From CADEDV01 sp964596345 (lineage in GTDB: Bacteria > Bacteroidota > Bacteroidia > Chitinophagales > Chitinophagaceae), in assembly GCA_964596345.1 (NCBI GenBank), contig CAZQSZ010000007.1, positions 1-64,000 of the forward strand: a stretch of DNA of 64,000 bases. Direction: 5' to 3'. The translations under genes and the position numbers were made by a program. Below are positions 18,092 through 26,742 of this stretch, piece by piece (position 1 is the first letter of the stretch; each line of letters starts with the position of its first letter). The notes beneath the pieces are model-generated. The model searched no databases and had not been told where the DNA came from. It saw nothing but the letters and a program-made list of their open reading frames with translations.

Positions 18092-19195
18092 TTAGAGTTG
18101 GGCGATGCGATCAGCTGTCTTTTTTGTGATGGTTTCCCAATTAAAGTAAGCAAAGAAGGCGGAGGGAGTAGTGGTTGATTGCCGGCTGGCTGCAAGGATG
18201 CAGTTCGTAAACTCATCCCGGTTTCCTGCTGTTGTTGTAAATAGTTTGTTACCGCATACTGACTCCGGGATGCCCTGCAGCAGGTGATCAAAGCAAACAA
18301 CGTTCAGATCAAAGGACAGTGCATCGAGATTCTTGGTCTGGATACCACCACCGGATTGCACCGGGTTGATGAACACATCAGCCGCGGCGAAATAATTTTC
18401 AATATCATCCACTTCAGCCGCCATGATCACATCCGGATGATGGTATGATTTTAGATATCGGAAAGAGGGTTCTTTGTTTCTTCCGCAGATAATGATAGTA
18501 CAGGGGAATTGTTTTGCAGAAAGAGCAGGGGCCAGTTGCTGGTAAATGTAGGTTAGGGCTTCTGCATTCGGGTGATAATCCAAGGTACCTGCAAATAGCA
18601 GTATTTTATGGTTAGCCGGTATGGAATGCCGTTCTCTTATCCATGCAGCGGCTTCCTTATTTTTTACCGGCTTTTCAATACCAAAGGGAACGACCAGGCA
18701 TTTATTTTCTGCTAAACCAAAATGAGTAATAGCAAATTGTTTATCCTCTTCTGTTTTAAAAAGATTCAGATCAGCTTTACGGTGTACCCATTTTTCGTAC
18801 AAAGCCAGTAACCGCCACCAGCGGTTACCGATCTGCCGGAACCGTTCTGATTCTATATTGTGAGAATGGATGATCAATTTGGCACCCGCTGCTTTGGCTG
18901 CTTTAACGGCAGCAATTCCATGATAGGGATGTTCCAGGATGATATGGGTTATTTTTTCCTGCAGCGCAGCCTGTTTTATTTTCTTCCAGGCTGACGGCAA
19001 TAACAATTGTTTTTTGCCGGTTGGTAAAACAGGCAGTACCTTATATGGCGTATCATCAGTTGGTTCATTATCTGCAGAACAAATACAAACCAGCGGCTGT
19101 AACTGTGAAAGATGCTGGTTAAAATGAGCAATCCCTTTCTGCCCGCCAAATTTAGCAGGCAAAACTTTGAACCAGGCAATACTCAGGATCTTCAT
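18092..19195 (-). CDS. Glycosyltransferase family 4
   Basis: A 367-aa GT-B protein: an N-terminal acceptor domain, an interdomain ILLFAGTLDYHPN segment, then AADVFINPVQSGGGIQTKNLDAL in place of the usual E-x7-E region. This layout fits GT4 enzymes that recognise lipid-linked or long glycans. Its ATG overlaps the stop of the upstream YfhO-type gene by 4 bp, indicating tight coupling with that membrane protein. Confidence 0.85.
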   Translation of the reverse strand: MKILSIAWFKVLPAKFGGQKGIAHFNQHLSQLQPLVCICSADNEPTDDTPYKVLPVLPTGKKQLLLPSAWKKIKQAALQEKITHIILEHPYHGIAAVKAAKAAGAKLIIHSHNIESERFRQIGNRWWRLLALYEKWVHRKADLNLFKTEEDKQFAITHFGLAENKCLVVPFGIEKPVKNKEAAAWIRERHSIPANHKILLFAGTLDYHPNAEALTYIYQQLAPALSAKQFPCTIIICGRNKEPSFRYLKSYHHPDVIMAAEVDDIENYFAAADVFINPVQSGGGIQTKNLDALSFDLNVVCFDHLLQGIPESVCGNKLFTTTAGNRDEFTNCILAASRQSTTTPSAFFAYFNWETITKKTADRIAQL

Positions 19196-21726
19196 GCCAC
19201 TGCTGCGGACTGTTTCTTACGGTTTTTCCATTCCATGAAAAGACCCAGCCCCAGCAAAGCGATCAAGGCACCGGAGAAAAATGAGGTCAGTTTTCTTCCG
19301 GTCATATAACCGGAAGGCTCAAACCGGAATTCAATACTATGTTTACCGGCCGGAACAGATAATCCCCGCAGGGTATAATTTGTTTTTACGATCGGTGCTT
19401 CCTTGCCATCAATAAAAGCTTTCCACCCGGCTTTGTAATACACTTCACTGAATACTGCAAACTGGTTCGTGGCGGAGGAAGAAGTATAAGTAATGATATC
19501 ATTATCATTCTTCAGCAGCCGGATTGATGCCGTGCTGTCGGCCTGTGGTTCAAACAGTACAGAAGTCTTATAACTTTCCTGCACGATAGCAGTATTGCTT
19601 GGATCTGCTATGCGGACAGCTGCCATTTCTTCATCTGCATTTTTTACATATTGGATGGAAGAAACAAACCAGCAGTTTCCCAGTGCATTCGGGTTAAGCC
19701 ATTTGGCCTTGGTCTCCTTATTGTCACGGTAAATAAAATACTTTGCATTCAGCATATTCAATACCGGCGTATTCACACTGTCCGTGGTATTGGTGGTTTG
19801 CAGCCGTTGAATGATGGCAGCCTGCTCCGGGTCTACCGCCCGGTAAAGAAGGTCCTGGTAAAGACTAAGCCCTGCCGCATGGAAGCCTCCAACGGTATTG
19901 AAATGATACGAAGCGATATTGTTGTTACCGGACAGATCAGCTACCCGGAAAAAAGAAGTATCCGCCAGTATCTCGTTATCAATCGCATTCCTGTTGAACA
20001 CCGATTCATTATCGGAAGGTTCTATAAAACTCTCCTTATTCAGGTAAAGGTTGTCTACGAGTATAAGGTCAAGGAAAACAAATGCAGCCAGTAATATTGC
20101 CGCCCACATGCCGTTGAGCTTATTTCTTGTAACAAGGAATAAAGAAATAAAGGCAACAGCAATAAAACCAAGGGAACGGAGCAGGCTGTCCATGAACAGG
20201 CCTTTCCGGTCATCTACCAGCCCGTCAAAGAAAGGTTTAACGGTTTGTACCAATTGCGGGTTGTTTGATTCTCTTACCTGCTTTAATATATCTGAATCAT
20301 TCTTCCCCATAAAGCTGGAAGAAAAATAAATCAGGAACAATACGATAAACACAGCACCAGTTGCAATAAGACCTTTCTTAAACCCGGGCCAGAGTGCTTT
20401 TTTATCTGCTGTAGTAATGAAACTGTTTACACCGAGTATGGCCAGCAGCGGCAATAATAATTGTGGTATCACCAGGATCATCGAAGGGGCCCTGAACTTA
20501 TTATACAAAGGCAAATGATCAAACAGGAAATTATTCAAGGCACCAAAATGGCTGCCCCAGGCCATCATAATGGTGACCGCCAGTGCAGCGCCGATCCACC
20601 ATTTATATCTTTTATCAATGATAAAGAAGGCTATGATAGCTAAAAAGCAAATGATCGCACCGGCATAAGGCGGGCCGGAAGTATAGGCCATGCCGGATGA
20701 ATTACTGATGCCTCCCCAATAATAGCGAAGCGGTAATTGCTGTTGTAATTCCTGCGGCATGGTCATCAGTGCTTCCACCGCTTTTGATTCATCCTGTGCC
20801 ACTTCTTCATGATCAGAACTGCCGCCATACATATGCGGCACCATCAAAACAAATGTTTCAGGAATATCCAGGCTATAACTTAAACCATATGATCTGCTCA
20901 ACCCATTCTTCGGGCTTTGCTCCTTGCTGGTCGTATCGGTTAATGCTGTATGTCCGCCGCGGGTGGTGGCTTCCTGGTATTCAAATGTAGACATCACATT
21001 GACCGCCGTGGTGCCCACACCCACCATGGCAGCAATAGCGGTGAACCCGATCGCTTTTGCCAGGTGTGAAAACTCTTTTGCTTTGATCCAGCTGATGACA
21101 TAAAAAACAGTCATGATAGCTACCATAATAAAAAAGTAATAAGCGATCTGCGGGTGATTCTCCGTGATCATCGTACAACTGAACAAGGCTGTTAAGGCAG
21201 CACCCAGCCAATATTTTTTTTCATAAATCAGCAGGATGGAACCGAGCAGGGCTGGCATGTAGGCCATCGTCATCATCTTGGTCAGGTGCCCCACACTGAT
21301 GATAATGGGATTATAAGTGGCATAGGCAAAAGCCAGTGAACCCATGATGCCGACATACGGATTTACTTTCAAGATAATACTGAGTATATAAAAACTGATA
21401 CAGGCCAGGAAAAAATAAGAAATGGGGGCGGGCAGGTTCAGGGTCATGATCGTGGTCACAATGCCCGGGATAAAATTATTGGAGGGATAACCAATTTGAA
21501 AAGTGGGCATACCACCAAGCAGGGCGTTGGTCCATAGAGGATATTGCCCGTCATGAAGGGCGGCATAATTGATGGATTGCTGAACAGCACCTTTCCAGAT
21601 GGTGATATCGGATTGCTGCAATACCTGGCCATCAAGTGCCGGTTTACAATAGATCAGTGCGATAATGATAAAAAGGGCAATAGCGATAAGATGTGGTAAG
21701 GCCTTCCGGAACAATCCCTGCTTCAT
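19192..21726 (-). CDS. YfhO-family integral membrane protein
   Basis: First gene of the five-gene operon, 844 aa, with about a dozen predicted membrane helices. An early periplasmic motif (QSDITIWKGAVQQ, then PLWTNALLGGMPTF) and a large C-terminal soluble domain ending in a last helix are typical of YfhO proteins (GT-C-like fold). YfhO of Gram-positive bacteria takes part in glycosylating lipoteichoic acid. Here coupling to four cytoplasmic glycosyltransferases suggests transfer of a lipid-linked sugar outside the inner membrane, which is inference. No exact -7 element is visible in the 54-bp divergent spacer. Confidence 0.82.
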   Translation of the reverse strand: MKQGLFRKALPHLIAIALFIIIALIYCKPALDGQVLQQSDITIWKGAVQQSINYAALHDGQYPLWTNALLGGMPTFQIGYPSNNFIPGIVTTIMTLNLPAPISYFFLACISFYILSIILKVNPYVGIMGSLAFAYATYNPIIISVGHLTKMMTMAYMPALLGSILLIYEKKYWLGAALTALFSCTMITENHPQIAYYFFIMVAIMTVFYVISWIKAKEFSHLAKAIGFTAIAAMVGVGTTAVNVMSTFEYQEATTRGGHTALTDTTSKEQSPKNGLSRSYGLSYSLDIPETFVLMVPHMYGGSSDHEEVAQDESKAVEALMTMPQELQQQLPLRYYWGGISNSSGMAYTSGPPYAGAIICFLAIIAFFIIDKRYKWWIGAALAVTIMMAWGSHFGALNNFLFDHLPLYNKFRAPSMILVIPQLLLPLLAILGVNSFITTADKKALWPGFKKGLIATGAVFIVLFLIYFSSSFMGKNDSDILKQVRESNNPQLVQTVKPFFDGLVDDRKGLFMDSLLRSLGFIAVAFISLFLVTRNKLNGMWAAILLAAFVFLDLILVDNLYLNKESFIEPSDNESVFNRNAIDNEILADTSFFRVADLSGNNNIASYHFNTVGGFHAAGLSLYQDLLYRAVDPEQAAIIQRLQTTNTTDSVNTPVLNMLNAKYFIYRDNKETKAKWLNPNALGNCWFVSSIQYVKNADEEMAAVRIADPSNTAIVQESYKTSVLFEPQADSTASIRLLKNDNDIITYTSSSATNQFAVFSEVYYKAGWKAFIDGKEAPIVKTNYTLRGLSVPAGKHSIEFRFEPSGYMTGRKLTSFFSGALIALLGLGLFMEWKNRKKQSAAVA

Positions 21727-21780
21727 AAATTGGTAGATATTAGGCTGACAAAATAATGCTATTTTACACGAAATTCGTCC

Positions 21781-22089
21781 ATGCGCTGGCTTTTATTTTT
21801 ATCCCGTTTGGCTTTTATATCAGGCATTTGCATCCTGGTCTGGCTGGTATTATCGATGGTTAAAACAGAGATCAGTGAAGTGTTTTCCTCCACTGTAATT
21901 ACCATCGGTATTGTTATGGGTATCGTACTGTTGCCCATTACGAATTTATGTTATCTTGTACTTATCCTCAGCGGGAAGAAGATCAGCCAGGTGGTGCCCC
22001 GATGGCTGATAGTGGTCAACCTTTTATTCTTATTCCTGTTAGTGTACTATATTTTTTACCTGAATGATCCATACTATCATCAAAAGTAA
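21781..22089 (+). CDS. Small three-helix membrane protein
   Basis: A 102-aa hydrophobic protein with three predicted membrane helices (about residues 4-27, 34-62 and 72-95). I do not recognise a family. It overlaps the downstream queuosine-precursor transporter gene by 26 bp, so the two are probably translated from one mRNA. It is divergent from the YfhO operon. Function unknown. Confidence 0.6.
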   Translation: MRWLLFLSRLAFISGICILVWLVLSMVKTEISEVFSSTVITIGIVMGIVLLPITNLCYLVLILSGKKISQVVPRWLIVVNLLFLFLLVYYIFYLNDPYYHQK

Positions 22090-22849
22090 ACCGACCCGCC
22101 TCTTTATCATACTGGGCGGATTTTTTATTGCCAATGCGCTGATCGCAGAAGTGATTGGTGTAAAGATATTTTCCCTTGAAGATACACTGGGTGTCCGGCG
22201 GGCAAATATCTCTCTGTTTGGAAGTTCATTCAGTTTTCATCTTACGGCTGGTGTATTGTTATGGCCTGTTGTATTTGTAATGACGGATATTATCAATGAG
22301 TATTACGGTCCCAAAGGAGTGAGGTTTCTTTCTTTCCTTGCTGTCGGACTTATCAGCTATGCTTTTATTATGTTTTCCGGAGCTATCGGGTTATCGCCAT
22401 CAGAATATTTTGATATTGGTAAAGATACAGATGCTAACCGGGCTTACCGGGGAGTGTTGGGCCAGGGCATGTGGATCATTATTGGTTCACTCGTTGCTTT
22501 CCTCGTGGGGCAAATATTGGATGTATTTGTTTTTCATAAGATCAAACAAATAACCGGGGAGAAAAAAATATGGATGCGGGCTACGGTATCGACGCTGGTC
22601 TCACAACTGATAGACAGTTTTGTTGTACTATTTATTGCCTTTTATGTCGGACGTAAAATACAAACAGGGCAGGGTGAAGCATGGACCCTGCATCAAATTG
22701 CTGTAACCGGAACAGGCAATTACATTTATAAATTTGTAGTCGCATTATTACTAATACCCGTTATTTACCTGGTTCATGGCTGGATTGAAAAATACCTCGG
22801 ACATGAACAGGCTGCCGAAATGAAAGCGGCCGCCATGAAGGACAGTTAG
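22064..22849 (+). CDS. yhhQ: Queuosine precursor transporter, VUT/YhhQ family
   Basis: YhhQ imports precursors (preQ0/preQ1) for queuosine, the modified base of tRNA wobble positions. The 261-aa protein has about six membrane helices and the family hallmarks VFVMTDIINEYYGPKG near residue 80 and STLVSQLIDSFVVLFIAF near residue 183. The start codon lies within the preceding small membrane gene. The stop overlaps the stop of the convergent NUDIX gene inside TTAG. I looked for a preQ1 riboswitch upstream and saw none. Confidence 0.9.
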   Translation: MIHTIIKSKPTRLFIILGGFFIANALIAEVIGVKIFSLEDTLGVRRANISLFGSSFSFHLTAGVLLWPVVFVMTDIINEYYGPKGVRFLSFLAVGLISYAFIMFSGAIGLSPSEYFDIGKDTDANRAYRGVLGQGMWIIIGSLVAFLVGQILDVFVFHKIKQITGEKKIWMRATVSTLVSQLIDSFVVLFIAFYVGRKIQTGQGEAWTLHQIAVTGTGNYIYKFVVALLLIPVIYLVHGWIEKYLGHEQAAEMKAAAMKDS

Positions 22850-23310
22850 TAATTTTCTTTGACCATTTTTGAAACGATCTTATCGATGGGCAGGGTCACC
22901 TGTTCTTCCGAAAAATCCTCCCAGTTAATAAAACGGAACGTTTCTGTTTCTTTTTTTTCTGCATAAACAGCTAATTCCCTTTCATCGAAATCAAATGGTT
23001 TTGACCGCAGCGGAGCTGTAATGGCTTCTAAAGCGTTGACATAATAGTAAATTGAGATGATCTGGTGTTCCGGGTTGAAGGCGGACATTTGAAAATAGTC
23101 AGTTGTATAAATATGGGCACCCACTTCCACTTTCAACTTCATTTCTTCCATAAATTCACGGGCCAGGCATTCTCTTGTTCCTTCGCCAAATTCGAGTCCG
23201 CCGCCGGGAAATTTGGTATAATAATTCCCCCGGATATATTCATCACTTACCAATACCTGTTTATGTTCATTGACCAGGATACCATATACACGGATATTAA
23301 AATAATGCAT
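22846..23310 (-). CDS. NUDIX hydrolase
   Basis: The 154-aa protein contains a NUDIX box (GGGLEFGEGTRECLAREF, then MEEM) near residues 36-57, which binds metal and hydrolyses nucleoside diphosphate derivatives linked to another moiety. Length is normal for a single-domain enzyme. It starts 5 bp after the stop of the CorA-like transporter gene, so they form an operon. The substrate cannot be deduced. Confidence 0.88.
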   Translation of the reverse strand: MHYFNIRVYGILVNEHKQVLVSDEYIRGNYYTKFPGGGLEFGEGTRECLAREFMEEMKLKVEVGAHIYTTDYFQMSAFNPEHQIISIYYYVNALEAITAPLRSKPFDFDERELAVYAEKKETETFRFINWEDFSEEQVTLPIDKIVSKMVKENY

Positions 23311-23315
23311 GCCGA

Positions 23316-24254
23316 TCAGAATATTTTTTTACGAAGAAAGAGCCAGCCGATAGCCAGGGCTACCACCAGGGAGAAGAAAACAACAATATAGAAGGCGTAA
23401 GAGGATTTTTCAAAACCGCTGGGTACGTTCATCCCAAAGATACTGGCGATCAGTACCGGGAAGGTGAGAACGATGGTAATAACAGCAAGGCGTTTCAAGA
23501 CCTGGTTCTGGTTATTAGCAATGATACTTGCAAAAGCATCCAGCGTACTGCTGAGGATATTGGCATAAATGTTTGCCATTTCCAGGGCCTGGGAATTATC
23601 CACGATCAAATCGTTCAGGAATTCTTTTTCATCTTCATTCAGGCCGAGGAAATTGGTGCGTTCCAGTTTCATCAGCAGCATTTCGTTGGAGCGGAGTGCT
23701 GTCACAAAATAGACCAGGCTTTTTTGGATCCGCATCAGCTGCAGCAGTTGTTCGTTCTCACTGGCGGCATATAATTTTTGTTCCAGGATATTCCGGCGTT
23801 GGTTGATCTCTTTGAGGTGATCCATGAAATTCTGAACGATCTTTTCAAAGATCTTCAGCACCATCATGTTCTTTTTTTCCGGGTTCCTGTTGGGGAAAGT
23901 GTTCAGGAATTTTTTGATGGCGGGGTTCTCGAACGAATTTACCGTTACGATCTGGTTATGCGTTAAAATGATGCAGATCGGGATGGTGATATAAAAAGCA
24001 TCGCTGTCGTTGAAGGAATTGTTCTCGGTCGGCGTTTTGATAACGATAAGCCTTACGTTATCCTCTTCTTCAAAACGGCTTCTTTCATCGATATCCAAAG
24101 AGTCGGTCAGGAAGTCGATCGGGATCTCCAGCCCGGATGACAACTCCGAAAACTCTTCCTGTTTAAGGGGGGGCAATACGTTGATCCAGGAGCCGTTCTC
24201 GGGCTTGTCGATCTCCACCGTCTTGTGGTCGATATTTTTAAAGTACTGGATCAT
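23316..24254 (-). CDS. corA: CorA-family divalent cation transporter
   Basis: The 312-aa product has a long N-terminal cytoplasmic domain, a coiled stalk, and two C-terminal helices with the selectivity motif GMN (in FGMNVPSGFEK). It is therefore a CorA-type Mg2+/Co2+ channel, predicted to be a pentamer in the inner membrane. I chose ATG 24254: a consensus -7 element (24262-24269) ends 7 bp upstream and would exclude the longer start at 24305. The mRNA is thus nearly leaderless. Confidence 0.9.
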   Translation of the reverse strand: MIQYFKNIDHKTVEIDKPENGSWINVLPPLKQEEFSELSSGLEIPIDFLTDSLDIDERSRFEEEDNVRLIVIKTPTENNSFNDSDAFYITIPICIILTHNQIVTVNSFENPAIKKFLNTFPNRNPEKKNMMVLKIFEKIVQNFMDHLKEINQRRNILEQKLYAASENEQLLQLMRIQKSLVYFVTALRSNEMLLMKLERTNFLGLNEDEKEFLNDLIVDNSQALEMANIYANILSSTLDAFASIIANNQNQVLKRLAVITIVLTFPVLIASIFGMNVPSGFEKSSYAFYIVVFFSLVVALAIGWLFLRKKIF

Positions 24255-24261
24255 CGTGCCG

Positions 24262-24269
24262 CAAAGGTA
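24262..24269 (-). promoter_or_regulatory. -7 element of corA-nudix promoter
   Basis: The minus strand reads TACCTTTG, followed by CGGCACG and the ATG. With a start 5-7 nt after the -7 element, the transcript would carry almost no leader. This element decides the corA start. Confidence 0.65.
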
Positions 24270-24274
24270 GGGGA

Positions 24275-24333
24275 GGAAGTCGGAAGTCGGAAGCCTGCCG
24301 GCCATACCTCCGGCAGGTAAACCGGCAGGCAGG
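24275..24333. repeat. GGAAGTC heptamers plus CCGGCAGG palindromic repeats
   Basis: Three 7-bp units (GGAAGTC twice, then GGAAGCC; 24275-24295) adjoin CCTGCCGG (24294-24301) and two copies of its complement CCGGCAGG (24310-24317 and 24322-24329), ending in CAGG. The arms can form alternative hairpins just upstream of the corA promoter. Confidence 0.65.
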
Positions 24334-24421
24334 TCGGAAGGAATGTTAACCCTAAAAGATAAAATTCTTTCCTGCTACAGTGTTTCTGTGCTTCAGTGGC
24401 AAAAGGAAATGGGAACAGGTT

Positions 24422-25210
24422 CTATTTTATATCCACTTTTCCCTCGAAGACTTTTTCGGCTGGTCCGCAGAGCCAGATATTAATATAACGGTCATCATCG
24501 GTGCGGTCAAACTCTACTGTCAGTTTACCGCCCAGCGTTTTCACTTCCACATCATTAAAACCATTTTCATTATGATAGGAGATCAACGCAGCGGCAGTAA
24601 CTCCTGTGCCGCAGGAATAGGTTTCATCTTCCACCCCCCGTTCATAGGTACGCACCAATATGTGATCCACTTCCGTCATCTGCTCCACAAAATTCACATT
24701 GATGCCTTCCTGCTCATACTCCTTGCTGTACCGGATATCCCGGCCTTTTTTATAAACATCCAGCCCCATTACATCGGCCACAATTTTCACATAGTGGGGA
24801 GAGCCGGTATCCAGTACAAAATCGCCGTGTACTTTTTTGATCTTCTCCACATCTTTCATCTTGAGTGAAACGATGCCATCGGTATCTATTTCGGCTTCAT
24901 GCTCACCATCCACCGCTATAAACTTATATACGTCTTTATGAATATTCAGGTGATAAGCGAATTTAACAATACAACGCCCCCCGTTGCCGCACATACTGCC
25001 TTCCCGGCCATCTGCATTGAAATATTTCATTTCAAAATCATAGCCTGCTTTTTCATTCAGCAGCATCAGTCCATCGGCACCAATACCAAAGCGGCGGTCG
25101 CAGAGCCGCCTGATCTGGTCAGTCGTAAGTGATGAATAATTGTTCTTCCGGTTGTCGGCAATGATAAAGTCGTTACCAGTTCCCTGGTATTTATGAAAAT
25201 GTAACTGCAT
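24422..25210 (-). CDS. dapF: Diaminopimelate epimerase
   Basis: DapF interconverts LL- and meso-diaminopimelate for lysine and peptidoglycan synthesis. The 262-aa protein has both catalytic cysteines: C74 in SMCGNGGRC and C200 in TYSCGTGVTA, and the start FHKYQGTGNDF. Its ATG shares one base with the stop codon of the upstream nucleoside phosphorylase gene (TAATG), indicating translational coupling. Confidence 0.96.
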   Translation of the reverse strand: MQLHFHKYQGTGNDFIIADNRKNNYSSLTTDQIRRLCDRRFGIGADGLMLLNEKAGYDFEMKYFNADGREGSMCGNGGRCIVKFAYHLNIHKDVYKFIAVDGEHEAEIDTDGIVSLKMKDVEKIKKVHGDFVLDTGSPHYVKIVADVMGLDVYKKGRDIRYSKEYEQEGINVNFVEQMTEVDHILVRTYERGVEDETYSCGTGVTAAALISYHNENGFNDVEVKTLGGKLTVEFDRTDDDRYINIWLCGPAEKVFEGKVDIK

Positions 25211-26088
25211 TATATACTGGAATCAAAGATGTCAATAAATTTTTTGATCAGGTTCTCCACCACGGCTTTCCCGTCTTTGGAAAATTCTTTTTTCACCCGG
25301 TTGGCTACAATGGCATTAATGGCAAGACAATTATGTCCCAATAATTTTCCCAACCCATAAATCGCCGAGGTTTCCATTTCAAAATTAGTGATCCTGTGTT
25401 GCCCGAAACGAAAATCAGTCAGCCGGTTGATCAGTTCCGGGTTGCGGATACCCAGTCTTAATATCCTTCCCTGCGGCCCGTAAAAACCGGGACAGGTCAC
25501 CGTGATACCGTGATGAAAATCTTTTACAAAATGCTTGACCAGGGAACCGGCCCCGCTGCTGATATAGGGATTACCGATCTGCCCGTGGATCTGCGTATGG
25601 GTAATAAAAGAATGTAATAACTGTTGTTCTTCGTCATTCTGTTCATGGCGGTAAAAATTCAGCAGGTTGTCCACCCCCAGTCCATGCGTGGAAGCCACAA
25701 AACTATCCACCGGGATATCGGCCTGTAAAGAACCCGAAGTGCCGAGACGGATGATGTTCAGCGAGGTGAGATCTTTTTTGATCTCCCGGGTGGTAAAATC
25801 AATATTGGCCAGGGCATCCAGTTCGTTCAGTACGATATCGATATTATCAGGCCCGATACCGGAGGATAGGACCGTGATTCTTTTTTTGCCGATATAACCG
25901 GTATGGCTAATGAACTCCCGGTGCTGCCTTTTTACTTCCACGCTGTCAAAATGCTTGCTCAGTTCCTTGACCCGGTCGGGGTCACCCACGGTAACAATGG
26001 TGCCGGCAATTTCTTCCGGGCGGAGGTCCAGGTGATAGATGGCACCCCGGTCGTTGATGATCATTTCGGATTCTGCAATACGGCTCAT
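25210..26088 (-). CDS. udp: Uridine/nucleoside phosphorylase
   Basis: A 292-aa PNP/UDP-family phosphorylase, which cleaves nucleosides with phosphate. Motifs are IVTVGDPDRV at the N-terminus, LSSGIGPDNIDIVLNEL, IIRLGTSGSLQ and the substrate-site NFEMETSAIYGL. Sequence motifs favour uridine phosphorylase, but another nucleoside specificity is possible. A TTTG-N19-TATTTTTG promoter lies 38 bp upstream. It is the first gene of the udp-dapF operon and is divergent from tRNA-Cys. Confidence 0.87.
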   Translation of the reverse strand: MSRIAESEMIINDRGAIYHLDLRPEEIAGTIVTVGDPDRVKELSKHFDSVEVKRQHREFISHTGYIGKKRITVLSSGIGPDNIDIVLNELDALANIDFTTREIKKDLTSLNIIRLGTSGSLQADIPVDSFVASTHGLGVDNLLNFYRHEQNDEEQQLLHSFITHTQIHGQIGNPYISSGAGSLVKHFVKDFHHGITVTCPGFYGPQGRILRLGIRNPELINRLTDFRFGQHRITNFEMETSAIYGLGKLLGHNCLAINAIVANRVKKEFSKDGKAVVENLIKKFIDIFDSSI

Positions 26089-26125
26089 ATAGCTTTTTTA
26101 TAAGGGAGTGAATAATAGCAATTAA

Positions 26126-26156
26126 CAAAAATATCCTATTTTCGCAGCTGTTCAAA
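26126..26156 (-). promoter_or_regulatory. Consensus promoter of udp-dapF
   Basis: The minus strand has TTTG (26153-26156), 19 bp, then TATTTTTG (26126-26133): both the -33 and -7 elements of a Bacteroidota housekeeping promoter at normal spacing. The predicted leader is about 35 nt. Confidence 0.7.
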
Positions 26157-26182
26157 AAATGGTCCTTGTCCGCCCGGGCGGA
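26137..26182 (+). promoter_or_regulatory. Putative tRNA-Cys promoter with 14-bp palindrome
   Basis: TATTTTCG (26137-26144) is one base from the -7 consensus and overlaps the opposing udp promoter. The predicted leader contains a perfect 14-bp palindrome, TCCGCCCGGGCGGA (26169-26182), before the tRNA at 26206. The palindrome may be a dispersed repeat or a processing structure. Confidence 0.4.
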
Positions 26183-26205
26183 TAGGCAGCAAAAGTTCAA
26201 AATAA

Positions 26206-26276
26206 GGTCCTTTGGCCGAGTGGCTAGGCAGAGCTCTGCAAAAGCTCGTACAGCGGTTCGAATCCGCTAGGGACCT
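26206..26276 (+). tRNA. tRNA-Cys (GCA)
   Basis: The 71-nt sequence folds as a cloverleaf. The acceptor stem pairs GGTCCTT with AGGGACC. The anticodon stem GAGCT/AGCTC encloses the loop CTGCAAA with anticodon GCA. The T arm is AGCGG-TTCGAAT-CCGCT. The discriminator base is T, the cysteine identity base. The 3' CCA is not encoded exactly (TCCCA follows), so it must be added after transcription. A Rho-independent terminator follows. Confidence 0.95.
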
Positions 26277-26281
26277 CCCAA

Positions 26282-26319
26282 CCGGACAACTCAATTTTTT
26301 TGATGTTGCCCGGTTTTTT
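26282..26319 (+). terminator. Rho-independent terminator after tRNA-Cys
   Basis: CCGG-a-CAAC at 26282-26290 pairs with GTTG-c-CCGG at about 26305-26313, followed by a run of six T. It is 6 bp beyond the tRNA. Confidence 0.75.
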
Positions 26320-26339
26320 ATTTCGCTGAAACGCTTATC

Positions 26340-26658
26340 CGGTGTATATACCGGCTCAGCTATTGAATTGAAACGAACAGTTCTGGATCCTGGTTCTTGG
26401 CAATTGCAGCCAACCGTATCCGTTACCGGCCCTGATGCTGGAAGCCATTCATCGTATACCGGGTCATCCTTTCGCAGAATACCTACACCTCTTCATTATG
26501 GAAATTGTGTCCGTGAATTATTATTTCATGATGCAAGTGCCACTGATTTTGTTCCCAAGGCGGGTATGCAACACTGGCCGGTTTTTGTCACCAAATTCCG
26601 CAAGCGGTTCGGGCAAACACCGAATCAATGGAGGAAGCGGAGGAGGGGTGGATCATGA
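26340..26658 (+). pseudogene. AraC-family regulator remnant
   Basis: Pieces of an AraC/XylS regulator lie in two frames. One frame reads MLEAIHRIPGHPF near 26435. Another frame reads PLHYGNCVRELLFH near 26490 and, after an apparent internal loss, KFRKRFGQTPNQWRKR near 26610-26645, the usual end of the HTH_18 domain. Most of the two-helix-turn-helix domain between them is missing and the frames do not join, so the gene is frameshifted and deleted. No intact start is visible. Fragment identity is by motif recognition only. Confidence 0.6.
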
Positions 26659-26742
26659 TTTTTTATTTCTGGTGAATGTGTTGATTTTTCCGATTTGTCC
26701 CACGAGGTACACCCGGGTCGCAGCAACCGGGTTGGGGTTTTA

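Noticed and set aside
21727..22063. preQ1 riboswitch in front of the queuosine precursor transporter gene
   Set aside because: I found no preQ1 aptamer core in the 54-bp spacer upstream of 21781 or in the small gene preceding yhhQ.
26212..26658. Open frame starting inside tRNA-Cys
   Set aside because: Its first codons are tRNA sequence and it passes through the terminator; only the AraC-like fragments downstream are meaningful, and I treat these as a pseudogene.
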